Assembly: GCA_037957365.1 (NCBI GenBank)
Contig: JARHVA010002682.1
Span: forward strand, 709,001 to 773,000
Source of the DNA: Torreya grandis
Lineage: Eukaryota > Streptophyta > Pinopsida > Cupressales > Taxaceae
DNA length: 64,000 nucleotides
Direction of reading: 5' to 3'
Part shown: positions 49,726-59,994 of the stretch, piece after piece
How positions within the stretch are numbered: position 1 is the stretch's first letter
Layout of the letters: each line of letters starts with the position of its first letter
Notes under the pieces: model-generated
Databases searched by the model: none
Told to the model about the DNA's origin: nothing
Seen by the model: the letters and a program-made list of their open reading frames with translations, nothing else
Program-made: the position numbers and the translations under genes

Positions 49726-50511
49726 TGTTGGGTGAATATTTTGTCATCAACAAATTGAAGGCAAAATGGGTATATCAACCATAGCGTAATGAGATAAATA
49801 TCTCCTCTCAGTAAGGGGAGGTTCCCTATAAACTATTATAGACTAATATAAACTAAAAATAAACTTGGAGATGAGATCATACCATCCATTTCTCTTTTTT
49901 TAGAAATGATGTCCACAAAGTAAAGAAAAATTTCTATATAAGAACTAAATCAATTTCTCTTTTTTTAGAAATGATGTTCATAAAACAATAGGAAAACTTC
50001 TCAGGTAATAACTAGATCCACTAGAAACCCACGAAAGCACAAAGTCTTTTGTTGCTTCTCTTACTGATTTAGGACTAATGTCATAGTAGAATGAAGTGTA
50101 GCACAAAGTCTCCACCAAAAAAAATAATAGAGTATATGATCACAAAAAATAAAATTATTTCAAATCCTTTTGAATATCCTTTGTGCTGAAACACAAAACA
50201 CACAACAAACTAAAGACAATTATGGTAGCACAAAGTCTTCCACAATCGACTTCAGGACATCTTCCAGATTATTTCCACTTGCTCTGCTTATTTAATCAAA
50301 TAGACAAGACTTTATTTAGGAAAAAGACATAAGAACAATTTTATTTATAACACTAGTTATTTCAACACAAAGTCTGAAAGGTCACTTGCTTTCTCATTCA
50401 CCTGATAAAATATGATTAACAATCTAAACTCAAAGTCTCAAAAATGCCTTTCAATTTGGGCAGAGTTTTGCTTCTAATAACTGAGAGATCTTCTTTCTAC
50501 AAACTAAGAGA

Positions 50512-50526
50512 TTACAATATATAGCA
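50512..50526 (-). promoter_or_regulatory. candidate TATA box of element A (left LTR)
   Basis: The minus strand reads GCTATATATTGTAATC here and a similar CTATATATTATAATC in the right LTR (about 56329-56343). The place would give a U3 of about 1.05 kb and R plus U5 of about 0.78 kb. There is no direct evidence of use. Confidence 0.4.
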
Positions 50527-51062
50527 TCCAAAGAAATAATTTAGCACTTGTTTTCACAAAATGACCCATGCTACATTAAATGCATTAGAAAGAGGAAGTT
50601 CTATGAAGGGGCCATGCTGGAGCAAGTTACCAGCCTTGACTATGGCATTTAAATCATATCAAATGTCTTTCTCCAAAGCATGGGTTCCCTGATCTTCTGA
50701 AAGGTAAGGTCGCTCCTCTTTATGATACTGACATGACTATCCACTCATCTTTACTCAAAAAAAGAAAATAGGTTGTGCCATTGAATGCTTGTGCTCTCTG
50801 ATATCCACCTGGTGGACTGTTCCACCTATTGGAATAACTCTTCTGGTGGAATAACTCTTCTACCGATGCTTATAGATTCTCTAATTTTTTCCCTCTTTCC
50901 TTGCTACATTTTGTCTCTACCTGGTGATCTGAGCTCTCGAGGCTATCTTCTCACCTTCTACTAGCTTCTTCAACTCCTTTCTCAGTAGATTGTTGAGTTT
51001 GTTCCCGAGTCTGCATCATTTGAAAATCAATAGTTATTTCATTGTCCTAAATTTGACATCCA

Positions 51063-51330
51063 CAGGGATGTCACAAGTAGCTTGAACCATTTTGAACCTT
51101 GAACCTTTTGGAGTTCACTGGTTCAATAGTTTCAACAATTTGGTAGTTCGGCGATTCAACAGTTCAATATTTTGTGTTTTGCAAAGAGAAGCATTCACTC
51201 AGTCTTCTTATGAGTTCAATGTATCGTTAAACCAACTGTTTGAACCATTTTGAATCTTTGAACCATTTTGAACCTTTGAACCATTTTGAAGTGGAGTTCA
51301 ATGGTTCAATGGTTCAATGGATCATTTCAT
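51063..51330 (-). repeat. GGTTCAAA repeat cluster in U3 of element A (left LTR)
   Basis: On the minus strand GGTTCAAA-type words occur many times, often as GGTTCAAAATGGTTCAAA. The cluster is also in the right LTR (56884-57160) with the same layout, so it predates insertion. Short repeated words upstream of an LTR promoter often act as transcription factor sites, but which factor would bind is unknown. Confidence 0.6.
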
Positions 51331-51789
51331 ATTATTGAACCCCGCCATTGAACCTTTCTTACAATTTTTTAAGAAATGCCTTAAGTGTTTTGAGATTTTT
51401 CCTTGCAAAAGCCTACCTTTTGAACTTGCAATTTTCTTAGCTAAAAAGGCTTTATGTGATTGAATAGCTTCACTACTCATAACATTTTTGAGAAAGAAGG
51501 AGACCATTTTTGGCCTGCAGGACCAAAATGGTCAACAAGTTGTCCACAAAAAGGAGTGACTAATTTTGGGAACAACAGTTGGCTCCAGTTGGGAAACTTC
51601 CATTGATTGTATTTTGAAATGATCGAAGGCAGTAGAATCTAGACTCTAAGTGCCTTCATCTATGCTATTGGGCTACAGAGTTATGCCACCCAAAAAGAGA
51701 AAGATGCCCAAAACCAGAACAACACAAATAAACAAAGACTATATAAATGTACAACTAGACTTATCTAATACTTCAAATATTGAAGTGCT

Positions 51790-52060
51790 TTAGATGCTAC
51801 CCATTGTGAGGTAGTGAGAATGGTATTCCATCTTGATATATCAGTAAGAAATTATTTTCACCCCAAAATCGATGAATTTCAAATGGACTTCTCCACCAAG
51901 AATCAAATTTTCTATGCTTTCCTTTTGGTTCTCTCCTCTTGCCCCACAATAAGACTTGATCTCCAATCCAAAAACCATGAATCCTTGCTCTCTTATCAAA
52001 GAGTTTTTTTACCTAATTTTGATATGTAGTAATATGGTCCACTACCATAGTTTATTGCTT
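51790..52060 (-). pseudogene. integrase C-terminal tail of element A
   Basis: The minus strand shows, across frames, QGFMVLDW, then GQEERTKRKHRKFDSWWRSPFE, seen as RKFDSWWRSPFEIHRFWG, then NFLLIYQDGIPF and NGHLKHF-like residues. This matches the end of plant gypsy integrases, where a W-x-GPF/SPF block is followed by a beta-rich tail. The zinc and catalytic parts of integrase are absent. The RNase H reading runs straight into this piece near 52050, marking an internal deletion. Confidence 0.7.
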
Positions 52061-52089
52061 TTCTATTTGATTTGATTGTCCCCATTAAA

Positions 52090-52560
52090 TGCTTGCCAAT
52101 GGTTGGCATTATCAGGTATACTTGGTCGAAAGACCAGCTCAATAGTGTACTTATTCCCTTTGAAATCTTTGGGAGGAACCATGAGGGTTGTGGAGATAGC
52201 CAATAAATCTGCATGATCATTGAACTCTCTTAGCACCACAAAAATATTAAAAGCATCAAAACTTTCAATGCAATCCCATACAAGATTGTGGTAATGTCAA
52301 AATCTTTCATTCTTGGTTTGATATAGATTCCTTACCTGACAAACCACTAATTTAGTATCTCTTTGGGAATGAAGAAGATTAACACCTCTAGCATTAACAA
52401 CTTTTAATCTGAGCAACAAAGATTTGTACTCAATAGTGTTATTGGTATTATTGAATTGTAACCTATATGAATAAGGGAAAATATCTCCCTATGGAGATAT
52501 CAAAACAATTTCAGCTCCAGAACCAGTAGAAGAGCAGCTGCCATCAAATTCTAAAATCTA
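52090..52560 (-). pseudogene. RNase H domain of element A
   Basis: One minus frame carries the whole domain with only two stops. The catalytic Asp is in LEFDGSCSS (52541-52555), Glu in TIEYKSLLL, Asp in QRDTKLVV and the last Asp in NDHADLLA (about 52209). All four acidic positions are kept. RNase H would remove the RNA strand during reverse transcription. The downstream FRPSIPDNANHWQAFNG block is typical of the tether that follows it in plant gypsy elements. No reverse transcriptase precedes it. Confidence 0.85.
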
Positions 52561-52850
52561 GACATCATTAGAATCTAATCTTCTTAAAGATTTCTCTTTG
52601 CTAAGGAGGGAAGATCCTTTTTCACCTGAACTTTGCTCTACCAATTCTTTTGATTTTTTGTCTAAATTTTTTGAATTGTCAGTCAGTGAACTTTCATCTA
52701 ATGAAATAGAAACATCTTCAGTGGATAGAAAGTAATTACCCATTCCTGAGGATTCAAACAAAATTTGAGCTTTAGGGTCTAATGTTTGAGTGACATTATA
52801 TTTTAATTCCTTATTAGGAAGTAGCCTTTGCATGATGCCCTTAATAGTTC
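52561..52850 (-). pseudogene. linker between protease and RNase H of element A
   Basis: An open minus-strand stretch with LPNKELKYNVTQTLDPKAQ, FESSGMGNYFLS and a Ser/Lys/Glu-rich tail. It lies where the reverse transcriptase should be. It is probably the region just after the protease joined directly to the stretch before RNase H. Confidence 0.5.
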
Positions 52851-53330
52851 CTTACTTCAGATAGATCCATATTCAACTCTCCACCTACATCCTTAAAAAA
52901 ATTACATCCAACTAGAATGCCATAGGAGGCTGGAACATCAGCCACTTAAACTGTCATCTTAATCCTCTTATCTGGGAAAGCCACAAATACAAATTGGGCA
53001 TCTTTAATTTGACCCAAAAGTGGCACTTGTTTATTTTCCATGGAGAAATATAAAAAATTTAGTTAAGACTGAGAGAGTCTGCTACCTTAGCAGGCATACC
53101 ATTATCAGAGGCTCTAGAGTCTATTATAAAATTACTCAACTTATGACCATTTATCAAAAGGAAAACATAGAAAGGTTCTATTTTCCCAAGGGCAATAGGA
53201 GGAGTAATGACAAGATTATTTTGGATGGCTTTATTCTTTGGGGGATCAAAAGTATTTTTTAAAAAATCTTGTCTTGTAGGGACAATTTTATTCTTGATAT
53301 ATTTAGCCAACCTATCCAACTGCTTAGGGT
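52851..53330 (-). pseudogene. aspartic protease of element A
   Basis: The minus strand at 53059-53319 reads PFYVFLLINGHKLSNFIIDS then RASDNGMP, where the family has DSGAS-x-NVMP, so the catalytic G is changed to R. Further on VPLLGQIKDAQFVFVAFPDK, SYGILVGCNFFKD and GGELNMDLSE complete the fold in another frame. The GILxGxNFxKD block is the usual end of this protease. Confidence 0.8.
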
Positions 53331-54347
53331 TAGCTTATAAGTACTCAAACTCAGACATTTGGATCTTAGTCTTCCTTACATCATCAATTATGTCAAATAA
53401 CTGAAATGAACTAGAGATAGAGGAAGGAAGTCCATCATTCTAGATTTGGTTTGGTGTGGTACTGGTCTAAGAAATAGAAGTAGAAGGTACAAGATTGTTT
53501 GAGGTACTTACATTATTATTGATCATCAATTCCTTTGATTGGAATGGCAGTAAAGTCCCCCATTTAGCAATTGAGATCATTGGCTGAGGTTCTTCTCCTA
53601 CTCTTCCCTTATCAGCTTATTAAGTTAACTAGTTTTGGGACCTAGTAAAAATAGCATATGATCCATCAAACACTTCTTTTTTTCTAGCTTCATCATGGTA
53701 ATTCAAAAAACCAATGGTGGAGTCGCCAGCTAATTCTTCTTCCCCTTCTACAAAGAGATTAGCATCATCTTCTTGGTCTAACTCAGTTTGGAAAGAGAAA
53801 TCATCTTCATCTTCATGATAACCAACTGCTGAATTAGCTAGTGCTACTTCAATGGCAACCTTCCCCTGTGTGGGAGGAAGATGATTGGGTTTCCCTTAAT
53901 TTGTGGCAGCATTGCTTTGATATGAATGGTTAGGGAATGTCTTCCTTGGTATATCCTAGTAAGAAGGAGGAGAAGACATACCTTGGGCCCTTTGTCTTTT
54001 ATATCTAGCAATTTATTTGCTAACTTTTGCGCCATAGGATCAGTGGTGCTTGTAAAATAACTTTCAGTAGGTGAAGAAAATTTATTTCTATTAGGATCTC
54101 TCATTATCTTACCTATAAGGATAAGATCATCTTCAACTTTGGTAGCCAAAATATAAGCTATATAAATATCTATATGGCTAGCACACCTCAACAAGAAACT
54201 CACGTCGAGAAGCTAAGAATTGATGAAGAAGCATTTAAGATTTTCTAGTGTTGGTTGAGTAATTATAGGAATCCTATTCCTTATCTTGTCAAATTTAGCA
54301 ATGAAGTCTCACATAGGTTCATGAGGCTTCTTCTTCATTTTCATGAG
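53331..54347 (-). pseudogene. C-terminal part of gag and linker of element A
   Basis: This continues gag on the minus strand. At 53844-54203 the frame reads SFLLRCASHIDIYIAYILAT, VEDDLILIGKIM and KLANKLLDIKD. An acidic, Lys-rich part follows with many stops (about 53560-53830). No zinc knuckle is recognisable. It ends where the protease begins. Confidence 0.55.
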
Positions 54348-54743
54348 CTAAGCCAACAAGGCATGTGCATCTTCTACAAATTTGAATCTAGCCTCAAACT
54401 TAGCCTTGAGAGTGTTCCAGTCCGTCACAGTTTGAGCTTGCAAATGATAAAACCAATCTATGGCAGTGCCTTGCAATGTTTCTATAAATAGTCTAACTGC
54501 TATATCTTCATATTCAATGCCTATCACACCATAGGCTATGTAAAAAGCTACAATATGTTCATCAAGATGAACTCTCCCATCACCATAGAACTTAGAAAAA
54601 TTCTTTCTTGAACTATGGGGTAGTTCATGTAAAGGTGGGGTTAGATTCAGAGGGCCAAAAGTGTTACCCCAAGGGCCTTGGGTTGCCATGATATGATGAT
54701 TGAAAGGAGGGATAAAAAACTTTTGTGGAGTATGTATAGACAA
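54348..54743 (-). pseudogene. gag N-terminal part of element A, downstream copy
   Basis: The minus strand encodes MATQGPWGNTFGPLNLTPPL then SKFYGDGRVHLDEHIVAF, YEDIAVRLFIETLQG, AIDWFYHLQAQTV and LKAKFEARFKF. This is a clean gypsy Gag start: a Pro/Gly-rich leader, then the FxGDGxxxxDEH and WF landmarks. It is the copy joined to the rest of gag. A second, upstream copy lies at 54947-55210. Confidence 0.85.
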
Positions 54744-55411
54744 AGCTCTGCTAGTAGAGGAAAGAGAAGTTTTGCTTGGTATTGGAGACCTAACGTTGGT
54801 AAGAGGAAAACTCTTGGTTCGCTGAAGGTGAGATTATGGAGGAGAAAGATCAAAATTATTTTGATACACAAACTCAAATATAGGATCAACAGCTTCTACA
54901 AATTTGAATCTAGCCTCAAACTTAGCCTTGAGAGTGTTCCAGTCAGTCATAGTTTGAGTTGCAAATGATAAAACCAATCTATGGCAGTGCCTTGCAATGT
55001 TTCTATAAATAGTCTAACTGTTATATCTTCATATTCAATGCCTATCACACCATAGGCTATGCAAAAAGCTACAATATGTTCATCAAGATGAACTCTCCCA
55101 TCACCATAGAACAAGGAAAATTTCTTTCTTGAACTATGGGGTAGTTCATGTAAAGGTGGGGTTAGATTCAGAGGGCCAAAAGTGTTACCCCAAGGGCCTT
55201 GGGTTGCCATGATATGATGATTGAAAGGAGGGATAAAAAACTTTTATGGAGTATGTATAGACAAAGCTCTACTAGTAGAGGAAAGAGAAGCTTTGCTTGG
55301 TATTGGAGACCTGACGTTGGTAAGAGGAAAACTCTTGGTTCGCTAAAGGTGAGATTATGGAGGAGAAAGATCAAAATTATTTTGCTACACAAACTCAAAT
55401 ATAGGATCAAC
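54371..55411 (-). repeat. 521-bp tandem duplication of the gag start in element A
   Basis: Copies run from about 54371 to 54892 and from 54893 to 55411. Both start cttctacaaatttgaatct and end ataggatcaac. They include the gag start codon region and part of the leader. The copies are more alike than the LTRs of A, so the duplication probably arose after or near the time of insertion. Confidence 0.85.
54947..55210 (-). pseudogene. gag N-terminal part of element A, upstream duplicated copy
   Basis: Same start MATQGPWGNTFG and landmarks SLFYGDGRVHLDEHIVAF and FIETLQGTAIDWFYHLQ. A one-base deletion (gttgcaaat in place of gcttgcaaat near 54958) shifts the frame at the end. The fragment ends in the duplication join and cannot reach the rest of gag. 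Confidence 0.8.
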
Positions 55412-55519
55412 AATACCTTGAGCTATTTTGATTCACATACGATGGATCTGCTAGAATGTAGAATAGAAAAGAACTAGAAATGCTTCAATTTGAAGCTTGA
55501 GGCTTCAAATTGTGTGTTC

Positions 55520-55544
55520 TTCCCTAGCAGAGTCACTAAAAAAC
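55520..55544 (-). promoter_or_regulatory. primer binding site region of element A
   Basis: Directly after the 5' LTR end the minus strand reads GTTTTTTAGTGACTCTGCTAGGG. Related plant elements have TGGTGACTCCGCTGGGG here, so this is a mutated tRNA-pairing site. Its place next to the LTR fixes the element's orientation. Confidence 0.65.
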
Positions 55545-57374
55545 TGTTGGGTGAATATTTTGTCATCAACTAACTGTAGGTAAAATGGGTATATAAACCA
55601 CAACATAATGAGATAAATCTCTCCTCTCAACAAGGGGAGGTTCCCTATAAACTATTATAGACTAATATAAACTAAAAATAAACTCGGGGATGAGATCATA
55701 CCATCCATTTCTCTTTTTTCAGAAATGATGTTCACAAAGTAAAAGAAAAATTTTATGTAATAACTAAATCCATTTCTTATTTTTTATAAATGATGTTCAT
55801 AAAACAATAGGAAAACTTCTCAAGTAATAATTGGATCCACTAGAAACCCATGAAAGCACAAAGTCTTATGTTGCTTCTCTTACTGATTTAGGACTAATGT
55901 CACAGTAGAATGAAGTGTAGCACAAAGTCTCCACCCAAAACTACAACAAAGTATATGATCACAAAGGATAAAAGTATTTTAAAGCCTTTCCAATATCCTT
56001 TATGTTGAAACACAAAACACACAACAAACTAAAGACAATTATGGTAGCACAAAGTCTTCCACAATCGACTTCAGGACATCTTCTAGATTATTTCTACTTG
56101 CTTTGCTTATTTGATAAAATGGACAAGACTGTATTTAGGAAAAAGACATAAGAATGATTTCCTTCATAACACAAGTTATTTCAACACAAAGTCTAAAACA
56201 TCCCTTGCATTTTCATTCACTTGATAAAATATGATTAACAATCTGAGCTCAAAGTCTCAAAAATGCCTTTCAATTTGGGCAAAGTTTTACTTTTAATAAC
56301 TGAGAGATCTTATTTTTATAAACTAAGAGATTATAATATATAGAATCTAAAGAAAGACTTTGGTGCTTCTTTTCACAAAATGACCCATGCCACATTGAAT
56401 GCATTGGAAAGATGAAGTTCTGTGAAGGGGCCATGCTGGAGCAGGTTACCAGCTTTGACTTTGACATTTAAATCATATCAAATGTCTTTTTCTAAAGCAT
56501 GGGTTGCCTGATCTTTTGAAATAAAAGGCCATTCCTCTTTATGATACTTACATGACTATCCACTCATCTTTACTCAAACAAATAAAAATAGGCTACACCA
56601 TTGAATACTTACACTCTCTGATATCCACCTAGTGGACTATTCCACCTACTGGAATAACTCTTCTACCGACGCTTCTAGATTCTCTAATTTGTTCCCTCTT
56701 TCCTTGCTACATTTTATCTCTTCCTAGCGATCTGAGCTATTGGGGCTATCTTCTCACCTTCTGCTAGCTTCTTCGGCTCCTTTCTCAGTGGATTGCTAAG
56801 TTTGTTCCTGAGTCTACATCATTTGAAAATCAATGGTTATTCTATTGCCCTGAATTTGACATCTGTGGGGATGTCACCAGTAGTTTGAACCATTTTGAAC
56901 CTTGAACCTTTTGGAGTTCACCAGTTTAATGGTTCAATGGTTTCAATGGTTTGGTGGTTTAGTAGTTTAATATTTTGTGTTTTGCAAAGAGGTGCGTTTA
57001 CTTAGTCTTCTTATGAGTTCAATGTATCGATGAACCAACTATTTGAACCCTTTGTTTGAACCATTTTTAACCTTTAAACTAGTTTGAACCTTTGAACCAT
57101 TTTGAAGCGGATTTCAATGGTTCATTTCATATTATTGAACCCTGTCGTTGAACCTTTCTTACATTTTTTTAGGAAATGCCTTAAGTGTTTTGAGATTTTT
57201 TCTTGCGAAAGCCTACCTTTTGAACCTGCAATTTCCTTAACTAAAAAGGCTTTGTACGATTGAATAACTTGACTGCTCAAAACATTTTTGAGAAAGGAGA
57301 CCATTTTTGGCTTGTAAGACCAAAACAGTCAACAAGTTGCCCACAAAAATGAGTGACTAATTTTGGGAACAACA
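55545..57374 (-). repeat. 5' LTR of element A (right copy)
   Basis: Plus-strand ends TGTTGGGTGAATATT and GGGAACAACA, as in the left copy. It carries the same agcacaaagtct words (55857, 55919, 56046) and the GGTTCAAA cluster (56884-57160). Confidence 0.92.
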
Positions 57375-57379
57375 AAATG
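57375..57379 (+). repeat. target-site duplication of element A, right (AAATG)
   Basis: Exact match to 49721-49725. The sequence after it (gtgcactgataatggg) continues the left LTR of element B. Confidence 0.92.
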
Positions 57380-58045
57380 GTGCACTGATAATGGGTTGGG
57401 AAAGGCTCATGGTGATTTTTGATAAATGTTGTTATTCTATCCTAATTACACCATTACTACTATCAGTTTAACCTCCTATAATTATCTATCCATCTATCAT
57501 TTGTGTTTACTTCCTAACTTGTTTTCTAGTCTCCCTATGTCCTATGGTATCGACCTGGCTAGTACCATTTATTTTGTGCCTTTATCCTTTTTGTATTGTC
57601 TATGCCAACTTGATATATTTATGATTATGTTTTTTGGTGTTTATACTATATCATCCAAGCTAATAATGTATTGTCAATTGACATCTTCCAATTGTATTAT
57701 TCAGGCTAATATTGGTGGCTTCAGTTTTGGGGTTGGTTTTGGGTATTGGAATTGAATATAAGGATCATATTTTATTCATATCATATCACATTCATTTGTT
57801 TTTATTTAACTCATATTTATACTATAAGTAAATATAATTTGTAGAGTTAGTGGCTTAGAATCTTATCTTAAAGAGTCTTGTCTTATGGTGTCATTGAAGT
57901 TCAATAGGAGGAGTCATTATAAGTTCCTAACTTTGGACACCTAGGTCTTCATCCAACCATTTTAGGTCTTCAACCTACAACATTCTCTTAAAAATATCCA
58001 CTTGAGCCAAGGTAAAATTGAAGTGTCGATAGATCCACCCCAAGG
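57380..58045 (+). repeat. left LTR of element B, second part
   Basis: It aligns with 63443 to the window end. Shared blocks are cctaattacaccattacta (57440 and 63504), ttttctagtctccctat (57522 and 63582), gttggttttgg, gagttagtggctta, and ttcaacctacaaca matching ttcaacctatacca. The LTR end is not fixed because the right copy runs off the window. Several dyad motifs of element B occur here too. Confidence 0.7.
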
Positions 58046-58649
58046 TAAGTATTTCCATCCCTACACTTTTTTATTTATTTACTTAATATATTAGATATTG
58101 ATTTGTTTATTACATGTTGAATGAATGTATTGCATCCTTGTTTAGGCTTTCTCTATATTTAATAAGCTAGTGTAACTATAGGATTGCTTAGACTTTCCAT
58201 AGATCAATTTAGGTTGCATAGACCACCATATGGTTAACCATTGCACCTTACCTATTTACAACCATTCTAACCCATACTTTAGTTGAGTTTACACCCAATT
58301 ACAACCATTTGATTTACAACCATTTACCTTTGTTATGGTCTAGTGAGAGTTTCATCCTCATGTCATAGGATTAGGATTTGGAAACCTTTCCTCTTGACAC
58401 TTGATTTGCAAGTTATCATCTATTATATCTACAAAATTCATTGGGCCTTACCCGATCATTCAAGTATTGTGTGTTCTATTTGATTGATCTTATTTGAGTC
58501 CTAGTCTATTGAGAGAGATAGGATAGTTTTAGGTCATCCTAACCCATGCATACATTCTGATGAGCCCATCATGAATCTTATCCCTTGTTTGGTTGAATTT
58601 CTTTCATATTTTTCCTTCTATATTCCTAGTAATGTCTTTCAAATCATCA

Positions 58650-58860
58650 TATAATTTTAAGTCAATTGTATTGTCCAACCTGATATAATCCTTTTCTTAT
58701 CCATCAATAGCACTGCCTATCTACTCAAATGTATCAGATAACCTGATACAATATTCTTTTTTTTAGAATTAGTTACCAAACTATATCATCTAACTTGATA
58801 CAATATATTATTATGATCTCATAACTAACCATATCAGCCATCTCGATACAGTCTCTTTAT
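58650..58860 (+). repeat. dyad-bearing repeat units, first cluster (element B)
   Basis: Four units begin near 58667, 58730, 58782 and 58830. Each has a TRTAT(C/T) word followed by a GATA-CAAT/CAGT word. The second unit holds a perfect 8-base inverted repeat (tgtatcag, 58730-58737; ctgataca, 58743-58750). The units resemble those of the 48-bp array at 60011. Confidence 0.65.
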
Positions 58861-58902
58861 TTTCACCAACCTTTTTCCACGTCTAATTTTCATTTTTTCA
58901 TC

Positions 58903-59640
58903 ATGATCTCTCCTTTTAGGATCCTTCTTATGAGCCTCAACCCATTCTTATTTTGCATGGGTTACTTATTTATACCTTTTATGACCACCATTGAAGGAAA
59001 ATCCTCACGGTGTAATTATTCTACACCTTTTTCGTGGTTGAGGATCCTAGTGATGATATTCCCACTTATGATGAAGATTATAGTGATACCAAAGATTATA
59101 AATATTTCCCCCCCATTTATGATGATCCCTATGAGGATTCTAATGACATCACTTTTGACACTCCTAACATTGATGATCTTCCCCTTTATGAACCTAAATA
59201 TCTTTATTACTAGGGTTAAAATTTCAATGATGATACTTATAGATAGTAGGACTGAAGATTATCAATATGATCCTCTCATTTATGATAATCCATATGAGAA
59301 TCCTAATGATACCACTTTCACCACTTCTCGCATGGTTGAAAATAAATATCACTATTTTCCCATCTATGATGATGATTCTAACTGAGATGAAGACCCTATC
59401 ATGATAGCAAATGTTCTCATTGATGACATTTATGATAAGGATGAAAAATCCCTTCTATGATTTTTCCATCTTTAGTAATCCCCACTATAAATCAAGTAAT
59501 GATGAGTATGGTTTAATTGATGTATACCTACCTTTTACCCTACCCTTAAAAGGCCTTAGAAGGATAATTCATCAAACCTCAACTCACATTCAACCTACTT
59601 CTATCAACTCGTCAGTTTATGAATAACACCTCATTCAAAT
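58903..59640 (+). pseudogene. Asp/Tyr-rich coding-like block of element B
   Basis: Across frames the plus strand encodes repeated acidic-aromatic segments such as DDIPTYDEDYSDTKDYKYFP, IYDDPYEDSND, then NPYENPNDTTFTTS and YFPIYDDDSN. The longest open stretch is 58903-59385. The pattern (I/L)YD(D/N)PYE repeats at least twice. It recalls the acidic block of element C at 33444. I recognise no domain, and internal stops make the current copy non-functional. Confidence 0.45.
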
Positions 59641-59789
59641 GACTACCACATCACGCATTATAGGTGATTCTAATACTTGAGCTTATATGAGAATTATAAA
59701 CTATCATACTTCAATATATTTCCATCTATTCAAATCACCATCAAAATCACCTTTTTTAGTTATATTGACTAACCTGATATCATTCAATT

Positions 59790-59945
59790 ATAATAAATTT
59801 CATCTAACTACACTGGACATGACCTAGAATGTGTCGATACAATTATTTCCATTGAATCCAACTGCATTGGCCATGACTTTGAATATGCCCAAACAATTAT
59901 TCATCCTTTACCTAATTACACTGGCCATCAATCTATATAGAGTGA
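59790..59945 (+). repeat. 54-bp tandem repeat, three units (element B)
   Basis: The word ca(c/t)tgg(c/a)cat recurs at 59811, 59865 and 59919, so the period is 54 bases. One frame translates it as an 18-residue repeat with CIGHD and TII landmarks. It leads into the 48-base array. Confidence 0.7.
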
Positions 59946-59994
59946 TGATGCAATTCCTTTTCCATCACTAGACTGTATCAATCTAGTTGATATA

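Larger units (their letters stand above)
49726..51577 (-). repeat. 3' LTR of element A (left copy)
   Basis: Plus strand TGTTGGGTGAATATT to TTTTGGGAACAACA. It pairs end to end with 55545-57374. It includes a repeated agcacaaagtct motif (50036, 50100, 50228) in the part downstream of the presumed promoter and ttgaaccattttgaac repeats in the U3 part. Confidence 0.92.
49726..57374 (-). mobile_element. LTR retrotransposon A, complete ends, internally deleted
   Basis: It is 7649 bases with LTRs of 1852 and 1830 bases, TGTTG/CAACA ends and an AAATG target duplication. It reads on the minus strand: right LTR as 5' LTR, primer binding site, duplicated gag start, gag, protease, RNase H, integrase C-terminal tail, left LTR as 3' LTR. 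The reverse transcriptase and the integrase core are missing, so the internal region is only 3967 bases. In about 170 compared bases near one LTR end the copies differ at roughly 7 to 8 percent, mostly transitions. It is the youngest large element in the window. Confidence 0.92.

Noticed and set aside
54678..55477. Plus-strand frames starting MGCHDMMIERRDKK, present twice
   Set aside because: They are antisense to the duplicated gag start of element A. The minus strand has the recognisable Gag.
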